Positions 52,272 through 63,760 of a stretch of DNA of 64,000 bases are shown in pieces. The notes beneath the pieces are model-generated. The model was not told where the DNA came from. It made no database searches and worked only from the letters and a program-made list of their open reading frames with translations. Every line of letters starts with the position of its first letter. Positions within the stretch are counted from its first letter, which is position 1. The stretch is from Flectonema sp. DT1601 (Eukaryota; Euglenozoa; Diplonemea; Diplonemida; Diplonemidae), in assembly GCA_964019425.1 (NCBI GenBank), contig OZ025780.1, forward strand, positions 80,001 to 144,000, given 5' to 3'. Made by a program: the position numbers and the translations under genes.

Positions 52272-53425
52272 CGGAGCTCCGCTAAGACTTCTTTCCGAGG
52301 AAATATCTCAGCACCCGTCTTACTGATAACCATCTAAGAAGTCTCTTCAAGTCTGCTTAATATGAAGGGTCTCTTACACCACTTGTCCATGTTCCGAGTC
52401 TGGAATATCACATAGGAGCATTGTCTGCTGATCCTTGTGCATTCACAGAACATGGCTTTGGTCCATTGCGTGGAGTACCTAAGTGGTGTTCCCAAATGTT
52501 GAGTTGGTCTAAAGCAATGTTTCCCCTTTCGCCAACTTCGGTTGTGTAAATGTTACAATCGAATCCATTGGCTATTATTTGCTTTTGAAGGTTGATGTAC
52601 CTGTCAGCTTCTTTGAAATCTCAAACCTGTCCTCATTAGGACAGGTCAGCTCCAGGATTACGGCTCGTTGGCATTGAGAGAATATAAAAATATATCCGAT
52701 CTTAAACTGGTTGCTACATGAGTGACCTCAGTTGGCATAGTCCAACTTCGATGTCACTTATTAACTCAGGTACAAATAATAAAAACAAAACACATACAGC
52801 TACAGGATACTCACATCAGTTGGACCGATATCGATGCTTCCGTTGTCTTCCCTGGCAATTGTTTTTCAAAAACACTCGTTATTTTTCATGTTCTGAAATA
52901 CTTTGCTAACATTACAACACAATTCAAACAGGTCTGTCATTGCTCTATTTCCGCATTCCGTTTTGCCATGGGACGATGGAAGTACTTCGATGGAGGCTCA
53001 GATCTCGGAAGTGCTGGTATCTCGTATGTGCGTTGGTATCTCTTGCGTGTTGGTATCTCTTGCGCATAAAAAAAAATATTGAGTTAACATGATCAGTTTT
53101 ATTTAAAATTAAAGACAGACCGGAACTATTTGAAAATAAAATGTAGATGGGAAACAGTGAAAATTAAAATGAATGATAAAATTAAATGAGATTTATGACA
53201 TAACAGACCAGATAGAGAGTAATAAAGGGAAAAGGAAAACGGGAAGGGTTCATTCACTTAGTTAAAGTTAAGACCGATTAGTCAGTTTAAGGTCTTGACT
53301 AGGACCAACAAAAAAAAAAATAAATTTATTTTATGCTTTTCTAATGTCCCAAAGTTGGTTTATTTTACTTTTTTTTTTCTACAAGGGAACAGTCCAAAGC
53401 ATAAGTCCGAACAGCCCTAAGGCCA
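52272..53425. other. Gene-free border of the repeat domain
   Basis: No coding sequence. A 300-bp module at about 53000-53250 (GTATCTC repeats followed by an AT-rich part) recurs at 63680-63990 in direct orientation, and partly, inverted, at 57020-57140. Confidence 0.55.
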
Positions 53426-54680
53426 GTGAACGCACTGATTGTTAGGTATTGTATCGATCGACTATGTCGATCACTTTCTATTTTCCGTCCTGGTCAAGAC
53501 GCTAAACTGATTGTTTTTTTTTCTTCAAAATTAATAAAAAAGAATATAAAAAAATACAAAAAAAAGAATAAACAATGTTATCATTGTTTTTTTTTATCGT
53601 TCGACTTTGTCGACTAATTTCTATTTTCCGTTTCTTTTCTTTAAAAAATAAATAAAAAGAATTTAAAATAAAAAAAAAGAATAAACAATGTTATCATTGT
53701 TTTTTTATCGATCGACTATGTCGATCACTTTCTATTTTCCGTCCTGGTCAAGACGCTAAACTGATTGTTTTTTTTTCAAAATTAATAAAAAAGAATATAA
53801 AAAAAATAAAAAAAAAAGAATAAACAATGTTATCATTGTTTTTTTTTTTATCGTTCGACTTTGTTGACTAATTTCTATTTTCCGTTTTTTTTCTTTTTAA
53901 AAAATAAATAAAAAGAATTTAAAAAAAAAAAAAGAATAAACAATGTTATCATTGTTTTTTTTATCGATCGACTATGTCGATTACTTTCTATTTTCCGTCC
54001 TGGTCAAGACGCCAAACTGATTGTTTTTTTTTTTCAAAATTAATAAAAAAGAATAGAATAAAAAAAAAAATAAAAAAATAGAATAAACAATGTTATCATT
54101 GGTTTTTTTTTTTTTATCGTTCGACTTTGTTGACTATTTTCTATTTTCCATTTTTTTCTTTAAAAAATAAATAAAAAGAATTTAAAATAAAAAAAAAAAA
54201 AGAATAAACAATATTATCATTGTTTTTTTTATCGATCGACTATGTCGATCACTTTCTATTTTCCGTCCTGGTCAAGACGCTAAACTGATTGTTTTTTTTT
54301 TTTCAAAATTAATAAAAAAGAATATAAAAAAAATACAAAAAAAAGAATAAACAATGTTATCATTGTTTTTTTTTATCGTTCGACTTTGTCGACTAATTTC
54401 TATTTTCCGTTTTTTTTCTTTAAAAAATAAATAAAAAGAATTTAAAATAAAAAAAAAGAATAAACAATGTTATCATTGTTTTCTTATCGATCGACTATGT
54501 CAATCACTTTCTATTTTCCGTCCTGGTCAAGACGCTAAACTGATTGTTTTTTTTTTCAAAATTAATAAAAAAGAATATTAAAAAAAATACAAAAAAAAAG
54601 AATAAACAATGTTATCATTGTTTTTTTATCGTTCGACTTTGTCGACTAATTTCTATTTTCCGTTTTTTTTTCTTTAACCC
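53426..54680 (+). repeat. Dimeric satellite array, forward orientation
   Basis: Five dimers of about 257 bp. Subunit A holds ATCGATCGACTATGTCGATC and CTGGTCAAGACGCTAAACTG; subunit B holds TCGTTCGACTTTGTCGAC. Both carry ACAATGTTATCATTG, a short near-palindrome, and long A/T runs. Confidence 0.9.
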
Positions 54681-54730
54681 TTTAAGCCCTGAAGGCCACT
54701 ATAGTGGCCTTTCGCGTTTTTTTTTTTTTG
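54676..54730. repeat. 20-bp perfect palindrome after TTAA
   Basis: TTAACCCTTTAAGCCCTG leads into AAGGCCACTATAGTGGCCTT, an exact palindrome, then a T run. It abuts the end of the satellite array. Resembles the ends of TTAA-specific elements, but no partner end was found. Confidence 0.6.
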
Positions 54731-54942
54731 ACAAAGGGGAAAAATGTACCTTGTGAGTACAAGGGTGGAGCCAGAGCTGCCAAAAAACGACAAATTTTAT
54801 GTGGGATCGTGCTGCAAAAATCACCAGCTTTTTCTGAGAAAAAGTTCTTTTTTTTTTTTCTGCACTGGGAACAGTCTTAGCCAGGTTGCCCATGACTATC
54901 CCATGTTTTCAGCCAAAAATTAAAATCCCTAAAACTATTTCC

Positions 54943-55052
54943 ATCGACTTTCAACACGTAATAACCAGGGATAATTCTCGGTAAGGCCGCCGTCACCGTG
55001 AAGCTGCTACGAATATAACCCAACAAACTAGCAATTCCTCCAACTTTTTTCA
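54943..55052. repeat. Solitary copy of the 125-bp satellite family
   Basis: Near-identical to 24482-24600, through GGCCGCCGTCACCGTGAAGC and AACCCAACAAACTAGCAATT. Confidence 0.85.
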
Positions 55053-55186
55053 TATGTGCACATAGTCAGCTACGCACTTGGAGATTTTCTTAATCTCTTT
55101 AAGCGAGAGTCCGTAGTAAAAGAGTAAAAGCCTAGAGAGAAAAACGTTTGTGGTTAGGAACCTGAACGTTTTTATATTATATTATC

Positions 55187-55456
55187 GATTTTATAACTTC
55201 ACATAGGTACTATGAACGATGAGAGATCCAGTGGGATCACTCAGGGTCTAGTAGAGACCACCAATGTTGTGCGTTGATAGGCAAGGTGACCAACCTTGAC
55301 ATTCTTTCTTTTCTCTCCTGTTGTGACAAACACAAAATACACACACAGCTTACAGTGTGTTCTTTGTGTATGTTTTCTTCAGGTGTGAGTAGTTTTTTTG
55401 TTCTTGCTCTTCAGGGAGGGCCTTAGCCAAAAGCTAACAGTCCAAATCTCACCTGG
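55187..55456 (+). repeat. 270-bp module, copy 1
   Basis: Matches 57391-57660 over 270 bp by eye, both starting GATTTTATAACTTCACATAG and ending CTCACCTGG. No reading frame. Confidence 0.9.
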
Positions 55457-55822
55457 AAATTCAACTCAGTCCTTGTCAGTTTTGGCATCAAACCTGTAAT
55501 GGTTTAATCATTACAGGTTATTTACTGAAATATTTGTTCTAAAAGTTGCTAAGTATTTCTCACTTAGAAATTTTTTATTTTTTTATTTTCAGCTCAATTA
55601 GCTACAAAGTGTTACTACTAAGTGTTTCTCACTTAGATTTTTTTTTTGCTTTTCAGCTCCTTAAAAGCTGCTAAGTATTTCTGCTAAGTGTTTCTCACTT
55701 AGAATTTTATTTTTATGTTCGTTTTCTATCCCTTCTCCTATCCCTTTTGTTCAAAAAAAGCGGGAGGAAATTCTCTAATTCACGCTAAGATGCACTCTGA
55801 ACTTTGATTTTTTGATCTGAGT
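55367..55822 (+). repeat. 456-bp module, copy 1
   Basis: Matches 57887-58344 with few changes. It includes two or three copies of a short motif CTAAGTGTTTCTCACTTAGA, itself an inverted pair. Confidence 0.88.
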
Positions 55823-55899
55823 ACACTGACGCACAAGTATTTTGACACAGAAAGCCAGAAAAAAATTTTGACATGCTTGGCAGTCTTTCGAAAAAGAGA

Positions 55900-55960
55900 A
55901 AAAAGGGTGTCACGGGGTTCGAACCTGAGACCTCCAGGTCATGGTTCGGTGGTCAACAAT
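55900..55960 (-). repeat. tRNA 3'-half-like sequence
   Basis: On the minus strand a perfect B box (GGTTCGAACCCC) with a short anticodon-like arm (GACCTGGAGGTC). No D-arm or acceptor pairing; a SINE fragment is likely. Confidence 0.35.
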
Positions 55961-56483
55961 AACAAAAAACGATGGGCCACTCCTTGAGAGCTTCCGGAGC
56001 CTGCTGCAATCCCTGAAGCTGAAACTCATTTCAGTGGACGATGCATCCCAGATCTACAAGGAGCTGATTAGCCCGCAGAATGCACCGAGAGGGATTCGAG
56101 GAGGGAGAGTGCGTTCTTGCTAACCTGTTAATAGGCCGGTCTTCACGGTGCCTTGTGAGAAAAAAAAGAAGTTTACTGGTGGCAAGTAAACTGATATCCC
56201 AGAGACGCATTTGATCGGGCGAACCGGGGAAAAGTCAAATAAGATGCAATTCGACCCTCGCTGATGGCAGGGGTGTGTCAAAGTGAGCTCGGCATTATAT
56301 TAAATCTAATTAAAAAAGCGCCCTACGCGCCCTCCAGCGCCCTATTTTGGCCCTATTTTGGCCCTACAATGGCCCTATTTTGGCCCTACAAATTTTTGTG
56401 GCTGATTTTCACCAGGCGCCCTCCAAATTTGGAGGGCACTTCCATCATAATATCAAGTTTATTTAGTGTTTCAGATTAGAACT

Positions 56484-56516
<33 letters not shown>

Positions 56517-56757
56517 TTTACTTAATTGCGTGGTTTCCTGCTAGTATACCGGACAAGGTGGAAGCAAAGTGTTTCTAGATCTCCTGATCTAGTATGCCCT
56601 GTGCTGATACTAACAAAATAATCCCCCGGGATTAGGTTCTTCCTACTGCCGCAGTATTGGGGACCCTCAGAAGAGCCACCCGGTACTCTTTGAGTGTCTA
56701 CCTAACCGATACTCGGTGGTCTGATGGACTTGCTAACTAACTAACTAACTAACTAAC

Positions 56758-56869
56758 TATTTTTCTTTGTTCCCACCTTATGATTTTCTTGAAGAAAGAA
56801 AATAGAAGTCATAATGGTGCTTCCCTCTGGAAGGGTTGTAAGCCATGGTGTCCAACTAAATTAAAGGAC
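56758..56869 (+). repeat. 112-bp module, copy 1
   Basis: Matches 58430-58541, around GGAAGGGTTGTAAGCCATGG. Preceded by an ACTA tetranucleotide run (56733-56759). Confidence 0.85.
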
Positions 56870-57390
56870 AAGTCTGGGATAATCCCTGCCAGAGGGGCGA
56901 GTATTCTACCATGGTTGAAATACTCTGGCAACTGATCTTCAATTTTATGTTGTTTGTTAGCTGCTGGTGTATCTTGATCATGTGTTGATACTTGCATATG
57001 TTTATTTGTAATCTTCTATTACAATTCTCTTTCTGTTCTGGTCTGTTACTTCATTTGTCTTTTTTAACTTCAGTTATATCCATTTTACTTTTTATTGTTT
57101 CCCATCTACCTTTTATTTTCTATTAGTTCTGGTCAGAAACTCCTGGGCAGCAAGAAGGAAAGCAGTTAAGTACTTCTGGGTGTTTGGCATCACCCCCCAT
57201 AGTGAGCAAGTACAACAGGTAGCATTGGTAGTCTGTTGATCCTGAGTGATCCCAGCTACAGTTTTGTTTTTCTTTCTTTTTTTTAGAACAAGATCAGGAC
57301 ATCCAAGCACTGCTGGATAGTTGCTGAATGCAGGGCCTGCCTGTGATTATAATAACAGGCTAAGTCATTTGTAGTTCATAGTTTACCTTT

Positions 57391-57660
57391 GATTTTATAA
57401 CTTCACATAGGTACTATGAACGATGAGAGATCCAGTGGGATCACTCAGGGTCTAGTAGAGACCACCAATGTTGTGCGTTGATAGGCAAGGTGACCAACCT
57501 TGACATTCTTTCTTTTCTCTCCTGTTGTGACAAACACAAAATACACACACAGCTTACAGTGTGTTCTTTGTGTATGTTTTCTTCAGGTGTGAGTAGTTTT
57601 TTTGTTCTTGCTCTTCAGGGAGGGCCTTAGCCAAAAGCTAACAGTCCAAATCTCACCTGG
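57391..57660 (+). repeat. 270-bp module, copy 2
   Basis: Second copy of 55187-55456. Confidence 0.9.
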
Positions 57661-57886
57661 TAACTTAACCCTGAAGCATCGTAGGCTACCAGTTTCCTTC
57701 GAGAATCCGCAGATGGTGCAGGGCTAAACCGAGATGAGGAAGATAACACCCGCACACGGATGTTGAGATAACGTTTGTATGATGTTCATCCGGCTTGACG
57801 AGATTAGCAAAGACAAATACTCACGGATAGGTTGGGTTGTTCGTCAGGTCCTGATAGTTTTCTCAGCCTCTGGAAGTTTTACTGAG

Positions 57887-58344
57887 TGTATGTTTTCTTC
57901 AGGTGTGAGTAGTTTTTTTGTTCTTGCTCTTCAGGGAGGGCCTTAGCCAAAAGCTAACAGTCCAAATCTCACCTGGAAATTCAACTCAGTCCTTGTCAGT
58001 TTTGGCATCAAACCTGTAATGGTTTAATCATTACAGGTTATTTACTGAAATATTTGTTCTAAAAGTTGCTAAGTATTTCTCACTTAGAAATTTTTTATTT
58101 TTTTATTTTCAGCTTAATTAGCTACAAATTGTTTCTACTAAGTGTTTCTCACTTAGATTTTTTTTTTTGCTTTTCAGCTCCTTAAAAGCTGCTAAGTGTT
58201 TCTGCTAAGTGTTTCTCACTTAGAATTTTATTGTTATGTTCGTTTTCTATCCCCTCTTCTATCCCTTTTGTTCAAAAAAAGCGATGAGAAATTTCTCTCA
58301 TTCATGCTAAGATGCACTCTGAACTTTGATTTTTTGATCTGAGT
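57887..58344 (+). repeat. 456-bp module, copy 2
   Basis: Second copy of 55367-55822, with a few substitutions (for example CTTCTATC for CTCCTATC-type changes). Confidence 0.88.
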
Positions 58345-58429
58345 GTGAGGGAATGACCTGTTAGTGCATTGGGCATAAGCTGGGCTGCAGTTTAGATGTC
58401 TTAGGTGTTAATAGGGGGTTCCTCTTAGC

Positions 58430-58541
58430 ATTTTTCTTTGTTACCACCTTGTGATTTTCTTGAAGAAAAAAAATAGAAGTCATAATGGTGCTTCCCTCTG
58501 GAAGGGTTGTAAGCCATGGTGTCCAACTAAATTAAAGGGGA
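58430..58541 (+). repeat. 112-bp module, copy 2
   Basis: Second copy of 56758-56869. Confidence 0.85.
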
Positions 58542-58865
58542 ATTTCGATAAAGTGGGAAGTAACGGACTGGGAGCTTTTGGCTCCTGCCCTATTCCCGAT
58601 GTAAACTTTCTTTTTATTTTTATTTTTTTTTTTTAACAGGCCCAAAGGGCGACAATGATGGTTGCTGACCAAGGAATAATATTCAAATGAATTTTCGTTT
58701 CAAAGAAACGAACAGAATTGAGAGAGAGGCAGAGAAAAAAAAAAGGGCAAACTAGTGTTTACTACACAAATAGTTTCAGAACTAACCATTCATTACAAAA
58801 TCCAAAATGGCTGGGGGACCCAAAAACTGTATATGGGATGCATCGAGACCCGCACCTGTCTTTAA

Positions 58866-58945
58866 GAGCGGATGTGGTTCAGCGGAGGGAGCACTGACTT
58901 TGGATACCCGACGCCCAGGCTCAATCCCGACCAACGTCATTTTTT
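58866..58945 (+). repeat. tRNA-like head inside the left end of the 1.5 kb element
   Basis: GGATGTGGTTCAGCGGAGGG (A box/D-arm-like), CACTGACTTTGGATACCC (anticodon-arm-like, TTG), GGCTCAATCCC (B box-like), then T9. Stems do not pair well. Confidence 0.4.
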
Positions 58946-58999
58946 TTTTCACCGGATTTTTTCACCCAGAATAGGTATTAAGCTGGGGTATAGTGCAAG

Positions 59000-60140
59000 G
59001 GGGGGGCTTGCGTTCCGCCAAGAACTTGGCGGAACGCAAGCCCCCCCCCCAACCCCCCCCAAGGGGGGGGAGCCACTAATAAAAGCCAACCTCTCCCGTA
59101 CAAAGTCCAACCTCAAAAAACAAATTTGCTACTAATGGATATTAAGCTGGGAAGAGTGCAAGGGGGGGCTTGCGTTCCGCCAAGTTCTTGGCGGAACGCA
59201 AGCCCCCCCCCCAACCCCCCCCAAGGGGGGGTTGTATGTTCGATTTTGTAAAAATTACAACTGTGTTGTATCATAAAAACATAAAGATAATTTAACATTA
59301 GTTTTAAATACAGTGACTAAGGGTGATGCGCAACTTAGCATATTAAAGTAACTATAGGTTTCGAGAGTAATCCATATACCTCTTACCTCTATTCTCTCTC
59401 ATCAGTATGGTGTAGAAGTAAGTCAGTCAAATGTTGAGACTGAGTCATTCCAGTTTGCAGGACTGGAATGTAGTTACTTTGTGTTTCATGTTCATAAATA
59501 AAAAAAACATATTTTTTGCTGTTACTAGTTCGTAGCTCACTACTAGTGGAGCACTTTTCTACAATACATGTAGAAAGTGTTTTTAATTATCAAAGTCTGA
59601 TAATTGTTCCTTAGCATCAGGGATATCTGGAGTTGAAGATCTCTGTGAAATACTCATATCATCTGAAGAATCATGTTCATCTTGTTTGCTTCTTTTCTTT
59701 CGAGTATTTCTTCTGAGCATCGGTCTCATTGGACTCTGCGAGTTGAGTCTTTTTACCAATTTCAGTTTCTTCTTTTCCTTTCCCTTTGCTAATTTCTGTT
59801 TTTGTACTTCTTTAAGTTTCATTTTCTGTGCCAACTTATGTTCAGTACACTCATTTTTAAGCCTTTTCCGGTTGCTCAGGTATTTTTTGATTCTCACAAT
59901 TCGCATTGGACTCTGTGAGTTCAGTCTCTTGTTACCGCTTCTCTCTGGTTCATCAGCGACCGTTTGTGTTCCAAGGGGGGGGAGCCACTAATAAAAGCCA
60001 ACCTCCCCTGTACAAAGTCCAACCTGAAAAAACAAGTTTGCTACTAATGGATGTTAAGCTGGGGAAGAGTGCAAGGGGGGGGCTTGCGTCCGCCAAATTC
60101 TTGGCGGGACGCAAGCCCCCCCCCCAACCCCCCCCAAGGG
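59000..60140. repeat. Three long G/C hairpins (inverted-repeat units)
   Basis: At about 59003-59052, 59160-59213 and 60074-60124 a G-run plus CTTGCGTTCCGCCAAG meets its reverse complement across a 2-nt centre. The centre is AA in the first copy and TT in the second. Each is followed by C-run, AA, C-run, AA, G-run, a second small hairpin. Confidence 0.9.
59583..59906 (-). CDS. Lysine-rich ORF inside the 1.5 kb element
   Basis: 107 residues, very basic, with two copies of KRLNSQSPMR (one just before the ATG, in a frame open to about 59980) and an acidic, Ser-rich C-terminus (HDSSDDMSISQRSSTPDI). Looks like a nuclear, DNA- or RNA-binding tail, possibly a remnant of a larger protein encoded by an autonomous relative. 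No family recognised. Confidence 0.4.
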   Translation of the reverse strand: MRIVRIKKYLSNRKRLKNECTEHKLAQKMKLKEVQKQKLAKGKEKKKLKLVKRLNSQSPMRPMLRRNTRKKRSKQDEHDSSDDMSISQRSSTPDIPDAKEQLSDFDN

Positions 60141-60299
60141 GGGGGAGCCACTAATAAAAGCCAACCTCCCCGTACAAAGTCCAACCTGAAAAAAAAATCA
60201 GGAAAAAAAAAAAATGCCCTCACCCAGGATCGAACTGGACGGTTTACAGCCATTTTGGATTTTGTAATGAATGGTTAGTTCTGAAACTATTTGTGTAGG

Positions 60300-60545
60300 A
60301 AAGACCCCTTTACCCAAAAAAAAAAAAAAAAAAAGAAAGAATAGAAAAAAAAAAATATGAAGAGGAAATAATCAAACATGAAAAAAAAAAAAAAACAAAA
60401 TATAAATAAAAAACGTTGTATGAAAAAGGAAAAAAAGAAAAAAAAAAGACCAGAAAAGGAAAGAGAAAATGAAAAGGTATAATATTATTGTGGGGATATG
60501 AGGATAGCAGGGAGATGCTCTTTTTTTTTTTTTTTTTTTTTTTTT
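60300..60545. other. A-rich spacer
   Basis: Long A-rich stretches with a T run near 60522; no feature. Confidence 0.4.
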
Positions 60546-60659
60546 ATTTATTATTTAAAAAAAGGAAACAATCAGTTTAGCGTCTCGATCAGGACGGAAA
60601 ATAGAAATTAATCGACATAGTCGATCGATAGAAAAAAAACAATGATAACATTGTTTATT

Positions 60660-60693
<34 letters not shown>

Positions 60694-60947
60694 CTTTTAA
60701 TTATTTTAAAGAAAAAACAATCAGTTTAGCGTCTTGACCAGGACGGAAAATAGAAAGTAATCGACATAGTCGATCGATAAAAAAAAAACAATGATAACAT
60801 TGTTTATTCCTTTTTTTTTTTTTTTTTTTTTATTCTTTTCATTTATTTTTAAAGAAAAAACAATCAGTTTAGCGTCCTGACCAGGACGGAAAATTGAAAG
60901 TGATCGACATAGTCGATCGATAAAAAAACAATGATAACATTGATTAA

Positions 60948-60980
<33 letters not shown>

Positions 60981-61769
60981 TTTTAATTATTTTTTAAAGA
61001 AAAAACAATCAGTTTAGCGTCTTGACCAGGACGGAAAATAGAAAGTGATCGACATAGTCGATCGATAAAAAACAATGATAACATTGTTTATTCTTTTTTT
61101 TTTTTTTTTTTTTTTTTTTAATCCTTTTTATTATTTTAAAGAAAAAACAATCAGTTTAGCGTCTTGACCAGGACGGAAAATAGAAAGTGATCGACATAGT
61201 CGATCGATAAAAAAACAATGATAACATTGTTTATTCTTTTTTTTTTTTTTTTTTTTTAAATTCTTTTTATTTATTTTTAAAGAAAAAAAAACGGAAAATA
61301 AAAATCAGTCGACAAAGTCGAACGATAAAAAAAAAACAATGATAACATTGTTTATTCTTTTTGTTTTTGTTTTTTTTTATATTCTTTTTTATTAATTTTG
61401 AAAAAAAAACAATCAGTTTAGCGTCTTGACCAGGACGGAAAATAGAAAGTAATCGACATAGTCGATCGATGAAAAAAAAACAATGATAACATTGTTTATT
61501 CTTTTTTTTTTTTTTTTTTTTTTAATTCTTTTTATTTATTTTTTAAAAAGAAAAAAAAACGGAAAATAGAAATTAGTCAACAAAGTCGAACAATAAAAAA
61601 AAAAAAACAATGATAACATTGTTTATTCTTTTTTTTTTATTTTTTTTTTATATTCTTTTTTATTAATTTTCAAAAAAAAACAATCAGTTTAGCGTCTTGA
61701 CCAGGACGGAAAATAGAAAGTGATCGACATAGTCGATCGATAAAAAAAAACAATGATAACATTGTTTAT

Positions 61770-61802
<33 letters not shown>

Positions 61803-63420
61803 CCTTTTTATTATTTTTAAAGAAAAAACAATCAGTTTAGCGTCTTGACCAGGACGAAAAATAGAAAGTGATCGACATAGTCGATCGATAAAAAAACAAT
61901 GATAACATTGTTTATTCTTTTTTTTTTTTTTTTTTTTCTAAATCCTTCTTATTATTTTTTAAAGAAAAAACAATCAGTTTAGCGTCTTGACCAGGACGGA
62001 AAATAGAAAGTAATCGACATAGTCGATCGATAAAATAAAAACAATGATAACATTGTTTATTCCTTTTTTCTTTTTTTTTTTATTCTTTTTATTTATTTTT
62101 AAAGAAAAAACAATCAGTTTAGCGTCCTGACCAGGACGAAAATTAGAAAGTGATCGACATAGTCGATCGATAAAAAAACAATGATAACATTGTTTATTCT
62201 TTTTTTTTTGTTTTTTTTTTTTTTATTCTTTTTATTTATTTTTTAAAGAAAAAACAATCAGTTTAGCGTCTTGACCAGGACGGAAAATAGAAATTAGTCG
62301 ACAAAGTCGATCGATAACAAAACAATGATAACATTGTTTATTCTTTTTTTTTTTTTTTTTTTTTTTATTCTTTTTATTTATTTTTTAAAGAAAAAACAAT
62401 CAGTTTAGCGTCCTGACCAGGACGGAAAATAGAAAGTAATCGACATAGTCGATCGATAAAAAAAACAATGATAACATTGTTTAATCTTTTTTTTTTTTTT
62501 TTTTTTTATTCTTTTTATTTATTTAGAAAAAACAATCAGTTTAGCGTCTTGACCAGGACGGAAAATAGAAATTAGTCGACAAAGTCGATCGATAAAAAAA
62601 CAATGATAACATTGTTTATTCTTTTTTTTTTTTTTTTTTTTTAAATTCTTTTTATTTATTTTTTAAGAAAAAAAAGAAAATAGAAATTAGTCGACAAAGT
62701 CGAACGATAAAAAAACAATGATAACATTGTTTATTCTTTTTTTTATTTTTTTTTTTTATATTCTTTTTTATTAATTTTGAAAAAAAAAAACAATCAGTTT
62801 AGCGTCTTGACCAGGACGGAAAATAGAAAGTAATCGACATAGTCGATCGATAAAAAAACAATGATAACATTGTTTATTCTTTTTTTTTTTTTTTTTTTTT
62901 TTTAAATTCTTTTTATTTATTTTTTAAGAAAAAAAAACGGAAAATAGAAATTAGTCGACAAAGTCGAACGATAAAAAAACAATGATAACATTGTTTATTC
63001 TTTTTTTTATTTTTTTTTTTTTATATTCTTTTTTATTAATTTTGAAAAAAAAAAAACAATCAGTTTAGCGTCTTGACCAGGACGGAAAATAGAAAGTAAT
63101 CGACATAGTCGATCGATAAAAAAACAATGATAACATTGTTTATTCTTTTTTTTTTTTTTTTTTTTTTAAATTCTTTTTATTCATTTTTTAAGAAAAAAAA
63201 ACGGAAAATAGAAATTAGTCGACAAAGTCGAACGATAAAAAAACAATGATAACATTGTTTATTCTTTTTTTTATTTTTTTTTTTTTATATTCTTTTTTAT
63301 TAATTTTGGGAAAAAAAAAAACAATCAGTTTAGCGTCTTGACCAGGACAGAAAATAGAAAGTAATCGACATAGTCGATCGATAAAAATACAATGATAACA
63401 TTGTTTAATCTTTTATAATT
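60546..63420 (-). repeat. Satellite array, inverted relative to 53.4-54.7 kb
   Basis: About 21 units of roughly 140 bp. Most are type A (AATCAGTTTAGCGTCTTGAC; ATCGACATAGTCGATCGAT), some type B (GTCGACAAAGTCGAACG), and a few A/B hybrids near 62290 and 62560. Each ends in ACAATGATAACATTG and a T run of 15-28. Confidence 0.92.
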
Positions 63421-63659
63421 TTTTATTTTTTTTTTTGTTTTAAAAAAAAAAAAAAAAACAAGCGGAATTGATCATAATGGGTGGTAGGGGTTGTTATAAC
63501 TTCGTTTGAAAATTCTTCTTTTTTGATTTCTTTTTTTTTTTCTTTTTACAGGAGTTAAGATCACTGTCAGGAGACAACACATTAACAAGAGCAGCAAGCA
63601 GAGTTGACACTATCAATTCAAATTTGAAATACCGGGAATTAATTTACAAGGAGGTATCT

Positions 63660-63760
63660 CAAGTGACTTGGTATCTCTAGCGTGTCGGTATCTCTGGAGT
63701 GCTGGTATCTCGTATGTGCGTTGGTATCTCATGAGTGATGGTATCTCTTGTGCATTAGAG
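63660..63760 (+). repeat. GGTATCTC minisatellite
   Basis: Five GGTATCTC words spaced about 20 bp in 63670-63750; a shorter version with three words lies at 53028-53065. Both are followed by the same AT-rich 200 bp. Confidence 0.8.

Larger units (their letters stand above)
58762..60298. mobile_element. 1.5 kb element with 52-bp perfect terminal inverted repeats
   Basis: 58762-58813 and 60247-60298 are exact reverse complements. Just inside each end lies a tRNA-like sequence followed by a T run (58866-58945 plus; about 60250-60205 minus). The interior has three copies of a hairpin of over 20 bp between C and G tracts, a repeated 70-bp spacer (GGGAGCCACTAATAAAAGCC), and a Lys-rich ORF. No target duplication was seen and no transposase. 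A non-autonomous element or a structured array is possible. Confidence 0.7.

Noticed and set aside
54544-54756. Plus-strand frames in the satellite array
   Set aside because: They are A/T tracts of the repeat unit translated as Lys/Phe.
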